Source: DATJGR01 sp963812255
Lineage (GTDB): Bacteria; Pseudomonadota; Gammaproteobacteria; Pseudomonadales; Azotimanducaceae
Direction of reading: 5' to 3'
Length of the DNA stretch: 64,000 nucleotides
NCBI GenBank assembly: GCA_963812255.1
Contig: CAWEUM010000005.1
Span: 310,001 to 374,000, forward strand
Below, piece after piece: positions 50,810 through 59,285 of the stretch. A model generated the notes under the pieces. The model was not told where the DNA came from. It ran no database searches and saw only the letters and a program-made list of their open reading frames with translations. The translations under genes were made by a program, and so were the position numbers. Within the stretch, counting starts at the first letter, position 1. Each line of letters opens with the position of its first letter.

Positions 50810-52342
50810 ATGAGCGCGCACGCAGCCGAACAGTACAATGCAGCCGACGTACTGCTGACGCCCAACATCGCCGGCGGCCGCGCTCTCCGCACCGCCGTCA
50901 TCGACGACGACGGACAGTACACCTACGCGCTGCTCAACGAACGCGTCAACCGTTTTGCAAACGCATTGAGGGGCCGGCGCCTCACGCACGCTGAGCGCGT
51001 GCTGTTGTGCCTCGAAGACAGCGTCGACTTCGCGGTGTGCTTCCTGGGCGCACTCCGCGCAGGCGCCGTCCCCGTGCCGCTCAATACGCTGATGACGACG
51101 AAGGACTACCGCTACATCGTCGCCGACAGCGAAGCGCGTCTCGTCGTCATATCGTCTACGCTAGTTGCCGCCTGGGAACCGCTGCTGTCCTCGATTCCTC
51201 ACCTTCACGTGATCGTCAGCGGACCAGAAAAGAGAGCACCGGCTCATGTACCGACGCTCTCCGATACCCTGCGTTACGCATCAATCGCCCAGACCAGCGC
51301 CAACACCCGTCGCGCCGATATCGCATTCTGGCTGTACACGTCGGGGACCACCGGCAATCCAAAAGGCGTGATGCACCGTCACCGCGACCTCGAGTTCACG
51401 GCGCGGACGTACGCACGCGACGTGCTCGCACTACGCACGGACGACATTGTGTTTTCAGCGGCCAAACTGTTCTTCGCATACGGACTCGGTAACGCGTTGA
51501 CGTTTCCGTTTTCGGTCGGCGCGACGGTGGTACTGACCGCAGCGCGACCGTCGCCGTCGGTGGTCGGCAACATTCTGAGTCGATACCAGCCAACGGTGTT
51601 CTGCGGCGTCCCAACGTTGTACGCCATGATGCTGGCCGAACCGGAACCGCCGCCGCGCGGCCGCTTGCGCATCTGTATCTCCGCCGGCGAGGCACTGCCG
51701 GAGACGATTCTCGCGCGGTGGCATACCGCGACCGGTCTCGACATTCTCGACGGCATCGGGACCACGGAGCTGCTGCACATCTTCATCAGCAATCGCAACG
51801 GTGACGTCACGCCGGGCACGTCGGGACGATGTGTACCCGGCTACGCGGTCCGCATCGTTTCAGACGACGGCGCGGCAGTCGGCGACGACGTCATCGGAGA
51901 TCTCGAAGTGCGCGGCGACAGTGCTGCAATCGGGTATTGGAAACTGCCGGAGCTGTCGGTCGCGACGTTTCGAGGCGGCTGGGTACGCACCGGCGACAAA
52001 TGTCTACGGCGCGCCGACGGCCGAATCGTCTATTGCGGACGGCGGGACGATCTGCTGAAGGTCGGCGGCATCTACGTCTCGCCGATGGAAGTGGAAAACG
52101 CGCTGCTCGCGCATCCAGCCGTCGTCGAAGCCGCGGTCGTCGGCGCCCAGGACACCGATGGCCTGATCAAGCCAAAGGCCATCATCGTCACGCACGACGC
52201 ACCGTCGGCTGCGCTGGCGGACACGTTGATCGCGCACGTGCGCAGCCAGCTCGCCGACTACAAACGACCCCGTTGGGTCGAGTTCGTGACGGAGCTGCCA
52301 AAGACCGCCACCGGAAAAATCCAGCGCTACAAACTGCGCTGA
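50810..52342 (+). CDS. bclA: Benzoate-CoA ligase
   Basis: AMP-forming ligase of 510 residues that would activate benzoate (or a close analogue) to benzoyl-CoA. It starts 7 bases after boxB. Motifs are FWLYTSGTTGNPKGVMH (the ATP phosphate-binding loop), GIGTTELLHIFISN, WVRTGDKCLRRADG, and LPKTATGKIQRYKLR with the C-terminal lysine. The box neighbours and GTTELLHIF wording fit the benzoate-CoA ligase family (TIGR02262). Exact ring specificity cannot be read from sequence. Confidence 0.92.
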   Translation: MSAHAAEQYNAADVLLTPNIAGGRALRTAVIDDDGQYTYALLNERVNRFANALRGRRLTHAERVLLCLEDSVDFAVCFLGALRAGAVPVPLNTLMTTKDYRYIVADSEARLVVISSTLVAAWEPLLSSIPHLHVIVSGPEKRAPAHVPTLSDTLRYASIAQTSANTRRADIAFWLYTSGTTGNPKGVMHRHRDLEFTARTYARDVLALRTDDIVFSAAKLFFAYGLGNALTFPFSVGATVVLTAARPSPSVVGNILSRYQPTVFCGVPTLYAMMLAEPEPPPRGRLRICISAGEALPETILARWHTATGLDILDGIGTTELLHIFISNRNGDVTPGTSGRCVPGYAVRIVSDDGAAVGDDVIGDLEVRGDSAAIGYWKLPELSVATFRGGWVRTGDKCLRRADGRIVYCGRRDDLLKVGGIYVSPMEVENALLAHPAVVEAAVVGAQDTDGLIKPKAIIVTHDAPSAALADTLIAHVRSQLADYKRPRWVEFVTELPKTATGKIQRYKLR

Positions 52343-52402
52343 TCCGCGCGCTCGTGACGAGGGTGGTACGCTGACGCCACGATGATCGAAGGCGAGCGTG
52401 CG

Positions 52403-53089
52403 ATGCCATTCAACGGATTCGACCCGAGCCTGCTCGGTTTCCTCGACGAACTGAAGCGCAACAACGAACGGGACTGGTTCGCGGAGAACAAAGGCCGCTA
52501 CGAGACCCTCGTACGTGAACCTGCACTCGACTTCATCGTTGCGATGGGTCCACACCTCGATCGCATCGCACCGCAGTTCGAAGCCGTCGCGAAAAAGATG
52601 GGCGGGTCACTGATGCGGGTGTTTCGCGATACCCGATTCGGTCGCGACAAGACACCGTACAAAACCAACGTCGGGATTCAGTTCCGCCACACCCAGGGCA
52701 AAGACGTGCACTCGCCCGGCTACTACATGCACATCGAGCCCGGCGGGCATTTCATCGGCGCGGGCATGTGGCATCCGGATCCGGATTCGCTCGGCAAGAT
52801 TCGCGACGCAATCGTCGAGCGTACGAAAGCCTGGAAGAACGCGCGAGACGACGCGATGTTTCGGCGCATCTACACACTCGATGGTGGCACCTTGAAGCGT
52901 CCGCCGCGCGGCTATCCGAGCGATCACCCGATGGTCGAGGATCTCAAACGCACTGACTTCATTGCGACGTGCCCAATCGACGACGGCGAACTGTTGAAGA
53001 AAGATTTCGCGGAACGGATCGCCAAACGCTTTGACGCCGCGAAGCCGTTGATGCAATTCCTCTGCCGCGCCGTTGGGGTGCCGTTTTGA
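52403..53089 (+). CDS. DUF2461 family protein
   Basis: Protein of 228 residues from ATG 52403 (a longer start at 52382 is possible). It fits DUF2461: FLDELKRNNERDWFAENKGRYE near the start, then RVFRDTRFGRDKTPYKTNVGIQF, YYMHIEPGGHFIGAGMWHP and RPPRGYPSDHPM. The family is widespread and its function is unproven. The last bases overlap the VOC gene start (53086). Confidence 0.88.
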   Translation: MPFNGFDPSLLGFLDELKRNNERDWFAENKGRYETLVREPALDFIVAMGPHLDRIAPQFEAVAKKMGGSLMRVFRDTRFGRDKTPYKTNVGIQFRHTQGKDVHSPGYYMHIEPGGHFIGAGMWHPDPDSLGKIRDAIVERTKAWKNARDDAMFRRIYTLDGGTLKRPPRGYPSDHPMVEDLKRTDFIATCPIDDGELLKKDFAERIAKRFDAAKPLMQFLCRAVGVPF

Positions 53090-53634
53090 ATACACCGCCC
53101 CTGCAAGCTCACATCGACCATTTCGTACTGGCCGCGGCCGATCTCGAGCAGGCATGCGCTCAATTCGAATCCGCCACCGGCGTTCGACCCGTATTCGGTG
53201 GCGCGCATCCCGGCCGAGGCACGCACAACGCGCTGGTCGGCTTCGATGATTCGAGCTATCTGGAGATCATCGCACCAGACCCGGCGCAGGCATCGAACAG
53301 CATGACGGCACCGATGATGGGACTTGCACAGCCGAAACTGATCCATTGGGCCGTGCGCTGCGCGGGTCTCGCGGATGTGTCTGCGCGCCTGAAGGTACTG
53401 GGTTGGACACCGACGCCGGTGCGTCCGATGCACCGTACGCCACCCGGCGGCACGCGGCTCGATTGGGAACTGTTCGGCTTGCGCCGGCCGCCGCTGACGT
53501 CGTTGCTCGCGGAACTCGGTATCCACGCGCAGGTGCTCACGGGCGATCAGCGCATGTCACTGACGCTTGCCAGCTCGCATGACGAGGTACGCTACGACGG
53601 TGTTTCGCCGGCCGGATTCACGCTGGGCGATTGA
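53086..53634 (+). CDS. Glyoxalase-like (VOC) domain protein
   Basis: Protein of 182 residues from TTG 53086, which overlaps the DUF2461 TGA, so translation is probably coupled. It matches the glyoxalase-like domain (PF13468-type): IDHFVLAAADLEQACAQFESATG, GRGTHNALVGFDDSSYLEIIAPD and a C-terminal half with RLDWELFGLRRP. Metal ligands are likely the early His and Glu. The 3' end overlaps the LpxO-like gene by 17 bases in convergent orientation. Function unknown. Confidence 0.82.
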   Translation: MNTPPLQAHIDHFVLAAADLEQACAQFESATGVRPVFGGAHPGRGTHNALVGFDDSSYLEIIAPDPAQASNSMTAPMMGLAQPKLIHWAVRCAGLADVSARLKVLGWTPTPVRPMHRTPPGGTRLDWELFGLRRPPLTSLLAELGIHAQVLTGDQRMSLTLASSHDEVRYDGVSPAGFTLGD

Positions 53635-54490
53635 CCGGCATCTCGGCGCCGATCAGCGCGCCGCGGCGGATCTTGTCGACGGATTTGTCGCGATAGACCA
53701 GCCACAGACACAGGCGATTCAGCGGCATGATGTAGAAGGGCATCTTGCGGCGTAGATCCAGCCACAACACCACGCGCACCTGATCCGACTCGTTGGCGGC
53801 ATCATGCAGATAGTTGTCGTCGAAGATGATGCCCTCGCCGTCCTTCCAGAAATACCGCTCGCCGTTGACGATCTGGGTCTTGTCCTGCAATTCGTTCTGC
53901 GCTCGATCGCCGTTGACGCGCAGCCAGCACTGCCCGTTGGCGTTGTTGTACGGAATTCGCACACCGAGGTGATAGCGCAGAAAGCCCTTGTAGTAGCCCC
54001 AATGCGGCGTGATGTCCTGATGCGGATCGAGCACCGAAAAGAACGCGGTGTACACGCCGGGGATGCGCTTGATCAGCGCGGCAGTCTGTGGCGCGAGCTT
54101 GCAGTTCTCTTCGATGAAGTCGCCCGACTTGAACATGAACGCCTTCCACTTCGCGGTGTGAATGCCGCCGTCGGTGTAGCCCGCTCCGAGCGCGCGTACG
54201 TCGGTCAGACGATCCTTGATGTTCAGCAGTTCCAGACATTCGCGCTGCACGACGGCATGGTTTTCTTCCAGGGCCTGCAGCTCCGGGTAGTCGCGATGGT
54301 AATCTCGGATATAGGGCGGGTTACGACTCATCAGGCCGTGATCTTCGAACCAGGTGTAGACCTCGTTGATCGTCTTCGTGAACAGCTTCTTCTTTCTTTT
54401 GCTGGGCATCTTTTCGAAGCGGTTGATCATCCACAGCGCCGCTGCGCCGAAGGCAATCAGGACACAGACGATGACGAGCAGGATGTTCAT
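53618..54490 (-). CDS. Aspartyl/asparaginyl beta-hydroxylase-like (LpxO-type) dioxygenase
   Basis: Protein of 290 residues with an N-terminal membrane helix (ILLVIVCVLIAFGAAALWMI) and a catalytic domain with HPHWGYYKGFLRYHLG-type words (HWGYYKGFLRYHL) and DDNYLHDAANESDQVRVVLWLD, where the later His and Arg are iron and 2-oxoglutarate ligands. This resembles LpxO, which hydroxylates lipid A fatty acids, and related aspartyl beta-hydroxylases. Two LpxL-like acyltransferase genes lie upstream on the same strand, which supports a lipid A role, although that remains inference. Confidence 0.88.
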   Translation of the reverse strand: MNILLVIVCVLIAFGAAALWMINRFEKMPSKRKKKLFTKTINEVYTWFEDHGLMSRNPPYIRDYHRDYPELQALEENHAVVQRECLELLNIKDRLTDVRALGAGYTDGGIHTAKWKAFMFKSGDFIEENCKLAPQTAALIKRIPGVYTAFFSVLDPHQDITPHWGYYKGFLRYHLGVRIPYNNANGQCWLRVNGDRAQNELQDKTQIVNGERYFWKDGEGIIFDDNYLHDAANESDQVRVVLWLDLRRKMPFYIMPLNRLCLWLVYRDKSVDKIRRGALIGAEMPVNRPA

Positions 54491-54576
54491 CGATACATCT
54501 TCCAGCAGGACAGAGTTTCAGAGGCGTCGGCGCGCATTCTATCGCATGGCCGCGACGGCGACATTCGCTGTTCCGC

Positions 54577-55554
54577 TCACCCGGAACGCGTGTCTTGGGC
54601 AGCGCGTCGAAGCGACCGATACAACGATTTTTCCCAGCGCCGGTTCGCACACATCCACTCCTGTGCCTGCTCGCGAATCCACTGCTCCATCAGCGCATTC
54701 AACTGCCGCGTGATGGCGATCGCGTCCGCCGCCTCATTGCCGCTGCGTTGCGCCAGCACCATCGGCGGATACGCGGTGACGCGGAAGCGTGCCTCGCCGA
54801 GTCGCTCGGTACGCATCGGCACGATGTCGCAACCGTAGCGCTGCGCCATGCGCGCCGGCGTCAACGACGTACGCATCGGATGACCGAAGAACTCGACCAT
54901 TTCACCGTCCTTCATCGACAGATCCAGCAGCAAGCCCAGACTGCCGCCATCCCGGACCTGCTGAATGAGGGCGCGCATCGACTCGCCCCGCGCAAGCATC
55001 CGGCATCCCAACTGTTCTCGGGCTCGATCCATCAGCTTGCCCAGATGCGGATTCTGCAACGGCGCCTGCAACGCGAGCAGCGGTACGCCCTCGCGCGCCA
55101 GCGCCAGCGCCATGATTTCCCAGTTCGACAGATGCGCCCCGAAAAACACCGCCTGACGTTCCCGGCGCCGGTACACGTCGAGGTTGCAGAGGTCGACGAT
55201 CTCCAGGCGCGGATCGTCGCCGACCCGCGCAATCCGATCGAGGTGTGGATACTCGCCGAACACGAGGCCCATGCTGCGCCAGGTGCTGCGCGCGAGGTCA
55301 GTGATCGCCACCGGGTCGAGCGATGGAAACACGATGCGCAGATTGTCCTCCACCATCGTCGCCTTCGAGGAACGCGGTCCCAGCGCGCCGACCACCCATC
55401 GACCCAGCCGCGCAGAGCGCTGCGGCGACAGCGCGCGAAAGGTCCACCAGCATAGATGAACGATGAACGATTCGAACCGGAACAATAGCGCGCGCAGCCA
55501 CGCGTAGCGTTTGGCCTGTGCATCCAACGCGCTGGTGAAGATCAGACGCGCCAT
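54577..55554 (-). CDS. LpxL/HtrB-type lipid A acyltransferase
   Basis: Acyltransferase of 325 residues from ATG 55554 (the frame extends to 55713 over the upstream gene and is trimmed). The HX4E catalytic motif is present: His141 and Glu146 in FFGAHLSNWEIM. N-terminal words RKTWR-like STWRSMGLVFGEY and C-terminal MEQWIREQAQEWM also fit the HtrB/MsbB family, which adds secondary acyl chains to lipid A. Membrane association is expected. It lies 22 bases after a second acyltransferase gene. Confidence 0.9.
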   Translation of the reverse strand: MARLIFTSALDAQAKRYAWLRALLFRFESFIVHLCWWTFRALSPQRSARLGRWVVGALGPRSSKATMVEDNLRIVFPSLDPVAITDLARSTWRSMGLVFGEYPHLDRIARVGDDPRLEIVDLCNLDVYRRRERQAVFFGAHLSNWEIMALALAREGVPLLALQAPLQNPHLGKLMDRAREQLGCRMLARGESMRALIQQVRDGGSLGLLLDLSMKDGEMVEFFGHPMRTSLTPARMAQRYGCDIVPMRTERLGEARFRVTAYPPMVLAQRSGNEAADAIAITRQLNALMEQWIREQAQEWMCANRRWEKSLYRSLRRAAQDTRSG

Positions 55555-55576
55555 GGCAAATCCGTTTGTCGGCCGC

Positions 55577-56560
55577 TCATCGCTGGGCGTCGCGACCAGA
55601 CTCGCGCCGTCGCGCAGCCTGTTCGGCCGCCCGTTCGGCGTCCTTGGGCCAACGCCGCGCGAGGCACAACCACTCCCCCGGCGTGTCTCGTATCCATCCC
55701 TCGAAATGCGCATTGAGCTGCGCCGTCATATCGATCGCCTGATCTGTCGCACTGGCGGAAGAATCGCGCGGCCGCACCGGCGCATGTGCCGTGATCCGAT
55801 AGCGCCCGCCAGGCAGACGTTCGGCGCGCGTCGGGATCAGTTCGCAGCCGAACCGCAATGCCAGCCGCGCCGGTACGATGTTCGTCGGCATCGCCTCGCC
55901 GAAGAACGGAATCATTTCACCGGCATCGAAGCGTACGTCGGACCCGAGACCGACCGCGGCACCGTCCGACAACACCTTCATCAAGGTGCGCATACTGTTG
56001 TCGCGCGCCAGCAGCGACACCCGTAACTCGCCGCGTAGCCGCAACATGATGTCGTGCACGTAGGGATTCGATTCGGGGGCGTAAACGATCGACAGCGGAA
56101 ATTCGAAGTAGGGCGCGAGGAAGTTCGTCAAGGTCCAGGGACCGATATGCGCGGTCACGAATACCGCCGGTCGGCCACGCTCGGCCAGAAACCGGATCTC
56201 CGGCGCAACGACAAACTCGAGGCGTCGTTCGCGGTCCTCCCAGATGCGGTCCAGCTGCGCGATTTCCGCGAGAGCAACGCCAACGTGCCCGAAAATGTCG
56301 CGCGCGAGCACGTCGAGTTCATCCTGTGGTGCATTCGGAAACGCTACGTGCAGATTGCGCATCACACGGATGCGCTTGCCCGAACGCGACCCGACCGTTG
56401 CGAACAGCCAATATGCCACGCGCGTTGCGCGTTCGAGCGGCAACGCTCGAAACACGCCGATCAGCGCCGAGATGCCCCATGCCTCGATGCGCCAGCCGAC
56501 CCGGTTGAACTGGGGACGCCGCTTCGCCAGCTTGCGGGAGAAGAAATAGTACTTAGCCAA
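55577..56560 (-). CDS. LpxL/HtrB-like acyltransferase with an altered catalytic motif
   Basis: Second HtrB-like protein of 327 residues from TTG 56560. The overall pattern matches the family (MRNLHVAFPNAP, ALRFGCELIPTRAERLP, HFEGWIRDTPGEWL). At the expected HX4(D/E) position it reads His138 in AHIGPWTLTN, with Thr143 where the acidic residue should be. This residue is part of the charge relay in LpxL enzymes, so activity may be lost or changed. It begins the acyltransferase pair upstream of the intact copy. It could be a specialised or inactive paralogue. Confidence 0.85.
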   Translation of the reverse strand: MAKYYFFSRKLAKRRPQFNRVGWRIEAWGISALIGVFRALPLERATRVAYWLFATVGSRSGKRIRVMRNLHVAFPNAPQDELDVLARDIFGHVGVALAEIAQLDRIWEDRERRLEFVVAPEIRFLAERGRPAVFVTAHIGPWTLTNFLAPYFEFPLSIVYAPESNPYVHDIMLRLRGELRVSLLARDNSMRTLMKVLSDGAAVGLGSDVRFDAGEMIPFFGEAMPTNIVPARLALRFGCELIPTRAERLPGGRYRITAHAPVRPRDSSASATDQAIDMTAQLNAHFEGWIRDTPGEWLCLARRWPKDAERAAEQAARRRESGRDAQR

Positions 56561-56578
56561 GCGCCATAATCCTGCCGA

Positions 56579-58045
56579 TCATCGTTTCAACAACGATCCC
56601 AGGATCCCGCGAATCAGCTGTCTCCCTAACGAACTGCCGATGGCGCGCGCGGCGCTGCTCATCATCGCCTCGCCGGCCGATTGGCGCGTGCGGCCGTGCG
56701 TGGCTCGTGTCTCGCGGGGTGCCGCCACAGGCTTTGCGGCCTCGGCGGCCGCACGATCTTTGTCAGCGCGCGCGGTCAGCATCTCGTAGGCGGATTCGCG
56801 ATCGATGCTCTGATCGTACTTGCCGCGAAACGGCGATCGCGAAACTTTCTCGGCGCGTTCCGCAGCGTCGATCGGGCCGATGCGCGATTCCGGCGGCGCG
56901 ATCAGCGCACGCGACACCGGTTGCGGGGCACCCTTCGAGTCAAGCGCGGAAACCAGGGCTTCGCCGGTCTCGAGTTCGGTCACGATGCCTTCAACATCGA
57001 CGCCGGGGTTCGCGCGAAAGCCCTGCGCAACAGCCTTGATGACCTGGCGATCCTTCGGCGTGAATGTGCGCAGCGCGTGCTGGATTTTCAACCCGAGCTG
57101 GCCGAGCACGTCTTCGGGTACATCACGGGGGCTCTGAGTCACGAAGTACACACCGACGCCTTTCGATCGGATCAGCCGTACGACCTGCTCGATCTTGTCC
57201 AGCAGCGGTTTCGGCGCACCGTCGAACAGCAGGTGCGCTTCGTCGAAGAACAGCACCAGTTTCGGCTTCGCCGAATCACCGGCTTCCGGCAGATCCTCGA
57301 ATAGTTCCGACAACAACCAAAGCAGCAGCGCTGCATAGACACGCGGCGCCTTCTGCACGAGTTGGGTCGCATCGAGAAGGCTTACGACGCCATTGCCGGA
57401 GAAATCGGTCTGCATCAGATCCGACAACGCCAGCGCCGGCTCACCGAACAGCGCATCGGCGCCCTGCTCTTCCAACACCAGCAGACCTCGTTGAATCGCA
57501 CCCACCGACGCTGCGGAAATGTTGCCGTATTCTCGGCGCAACGTGGCGGCATGCTCGACCATCCAGGCGAGCAACGCCTTCAAGTCTTTCAAATCGAGCA
57601 ACAGCAGACCTTGTTCATCGGCGATGCGAAAGGCGGCGTAAAGCACGCCGCTCTGGGTGTCGTTCAACTCGAGCAGATTCGCCAGCAACAGTGGTCCTAC
57701 TTCGGAAATGGTCGTATGTACCGGATGCCCGGACGCGCCGTACACATCCCAGAACGCGACCGGATAGCCGCGTTGCTGATAACCCTCGAGCGGGATCAGG
57801 CCGCGGCGTCGGTCGATCTCCTTGTTCGGTGTGCCGGCGGCCGAGATGCCGGCCAGATCGCCTTTCACGTCGGCAGCGAACACCGGCACGCCGAGCCGCG
57901 AGAAGCCCTCGGCGAGAATCTGCAGCGTGACGGTTTTACCAGTCCCGGTGGCGCCGGCCACGAGGCCGTGACGATTGCTCATCGCACCGAGTTGGATGAC
58001 CGCACTGCCGTTCTCGGCGCCGATCACGATGTCGGCAGACGCCAT
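56579..58045 (-). CDS. HerA-like ATPase (DUF853 / YjgR family)
   Basis: ATPase of 488 residues from ATG 58045, preceded by GGTGGAGCGAAGC. The Walker A motif is GATGTGKTVTLQ (about residues 31-42), Walker B is LVLFFDEAHLLF, and the arginine finger region follows in FVTQSPRDVPEDVL. The ending is variable and basic. The DUF853/YjgR branch of the FtsK/HerA superfamily is conserved in many proteobacteria but its job is unclear; it may move DNA or proteins. It has a flanking 18-base gap to the acyltransferase gene. Confidence 0.92.
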   Translation of the reverse strand: MASADIVIGAENGSAVIQLGAMSNRHGLVAGATGTGKTVTLQILAEGFSRLGVPVFAADVKGDLAGISAAGTPNKEIDRRRGLIPLEGYQQRGYPVAFWDVYGASGHPVHTTISEVGPLLLANLLELNDTQSGVLYAAFRIADEQGLLLLDLKDLKALLAWMVEHAATLRREYGNISAASVGAIQRGLLVLEEQGADALFGEPALALSDLMQTDFSGNGVVSLLDATQLVQKAPRVYAALLLWLLSELFEDLPEAGDSAKPKLVLFFDEAHLLFDGAPKPLLDKIEQVVRLIRSKGVGVYFVTQSPRDVPEDVLGQLGLKIQHALRTFTPKDRQVIKAVAQGFRANPGVDVEGIVTELETGEALVSALDSKGAPQPVSRALIAPPESRIGPIDAAERAEKVSRSPFRGKYDQSIDRESAYEMLTARADKDRAAAEAAKPVAAPRETRATHGRTRQSAGEAMMSSAARAIGSSLGRQLIRGILGSLLKR

Positions 58046-58177
58046 GCTTCGCTCCACCCGCAAAATGCGCAATGATAACCAAGATCCTTCGGTTCATCCG
58101 TCACCGAGTTGCTGCAGCGTCGCGCGGCTAGAATAGCCGCTCACATCGACACGCCCTGCGTTGCGCACCTACCCTCG

Positions 58178-58885
58178 ATGCAACATCGAACCACGCTACT
58201 CGCGACGGCGATCGGACTGCCGGCGATCAGTGCATTGGGCGGCGCCTGGGTCGGCGCCGGCTGGATCTGGGACACGGCCAACGCCATTGGCTTCGTCGGG
58301 GCGGCGCTGCTGGCGTTTCTGCATATCGAAACCGGCGCGGCGCGCGGCCGCCCGGCCCCGCAAGCCGCATTTTATGCACGCCTGCACAGCAACTTCGCCG
58401 TGCTGGCCCTCGGCCTGGTACTGCTCCACGTTGTCGTGCTGCGGGTCGATGATCCGATGACGCTCGAGTATTGGAAGCTCTCGGCGCCGCCTTACATGCT
58501 CGCCGGCATCGCCGCGCTACTGCTGCTCGGGACGATCGCCGGCACTGGCTATCCGAAGCCGCGCCGCGCGTTGTTTTCCAGTCCCAAGCGTTTCCGACGT
58601 ACGCACCGCATCGCGTCGCTGCTTTTGATGGGGCTGGTCGCCTGGCACATCGCCGGTTCCGCGCTCTATCTGGACACGCGGCTCAAGGCGACGCTGTTCG
58701 CTATCGCACTGGTCGGACTGCCGTTGTGGCTGATCCGACGCCGCGCACTCGCGCGACCGCCGATCGGGCCGGCCATCGACGTACCACGGCGCGAACCGGC
58801 AGACGCACGCAAAGAGACCCTGCGCATCGGCGCAGGCGCACTCGCACTGGCCGTCGTGTTCGCCGCATTGCGCAACGTATTGTGA
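58178..58885 (+). CDS. Membrane diheme b protein (ferric reductase-like transmembrane core)
   Basis: Membrane protein of 235 residues from ATG 58178, with about six hydrophobic segments. Two helices each show H-x13-H: His70 and His84 (LHSNFAVLALGLVLLH) and His143 and His157 (THRIASLLLMGLVAWH). That pattern is the bis-heme b signature of the ferric reductase/NOX transmembrane domain, but the usual flavin/NAD(P)H domain is absent. The tail is short and cytosolic-like. The stop overlaps the tetraheme c gene by four bases (GTGA), so both are translated together. Together they could move electrons across the inner membrane. Confidence 0.75.
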   Translation: MQHRTTLLATAIGLPAISALGGAWVGAGWIWDTANAIGFVGAALLAFLHIETGAARGRPAPQAAFYARLHSNFAVLALGLVLLHVVVLRVDDPMTLEYWKLSAPPYMLAGIAALLLLGTIAGTGYPKPRRALFSSPKRFRRTHRIASLLLMGLVAWHIAGSALYLDTRLKATLFAIALVGLPLWLIRRRALARPPIGPAIDVPRREPADARKETLRIGAGALALAVVFAALRNVL

Positions 58886-59247
58886 GCCGATCGATCAATC
58901 GCCGGATCGCCGCACTGATTGCGCTGATCGGCATCGCAGTCGTGCTGATCGGCGGATACGGCTGGCGTGAGACGCTACTCCACACGAAGCCGTTGCTGCC
59001 GCTGACGTTTGGGCACGCCGATCACCACGAGGTGAACTGCATCACCTGTCACCACAATTTCAACGACGGTACCGGCCAAGGGCTCTGTATCGACTGCCAC
59101 AAGACCGACCCGAAGGTACGCCTGCAGATCGAACCGATCTTTCACACCTTATGCCGCGATTGCCACGTCGAGAAACGCGCGGCAGGACACGACGCCGGGC
59201 CGGTGCGGCGCTGTTCCGACTGCCACACACCCGACGAGGCGTTCTAA
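58882..59247 (+). CDS. Anchored tetraheme c-type cytochrome
   Basis: Protein of 121 residues from GTG 58882, starting inside the stop of the diheme b gene. One N-terminal helix (AALIALIGIAVVLIGGYGW) anchors it in the membrane. Four CxxCH heme-binding motifs follow, at residues 53-57, 69-73, 91-95 and 111-115 (CITCH, CIDCH, CRDCH, CSDCH), with extra histidines (HADHHE) for bis-His ligation. The spacing resembles small class III/c7-type cytochromes. It faces the periplasm and is expected to accept or deliver electrons from the b protein. Not seen by a frame search with ATG only because it begins at GTG. Confidence 0.9.
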   Translation: MSRSINRRIAALIALIGIAVVLIGGYGWRETLLHTKPLLPLTFGHADHHEVNCITCHHNFNDGTGQGLCIDCHKTDPKVRLQIEPIFHTLCRDCHVEKRAAGHDAGPVRRCSDCHTPDEAF

Positions 59248-59252
59248 GGAGG

Positions 59253-59283
59253 AAACGGGGTCAGAGTCATTCCGACCCCATTT
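59253..59283. terminator. Hairpin between convergent genes, likely bidirectional terminator
   Basis: Inverted repeat with arms GGGGTC (59257-59262) and GACCCC (59274-59279), loop of 11 bases, preceded by AAA and followed by TTT, in the 38-base gap between the tetraheme gene stop (59247) and the carotenoid oxygenase stop (59286). A stem with A-rich and T-rich flanks can terminate in both directions. The core resembles the GGGGTCAGAGTC / GACCCC words seen in repeated elements near RAYT-type transposases. Confidence 0.55.
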
Positions 59284-59285
59284 CG

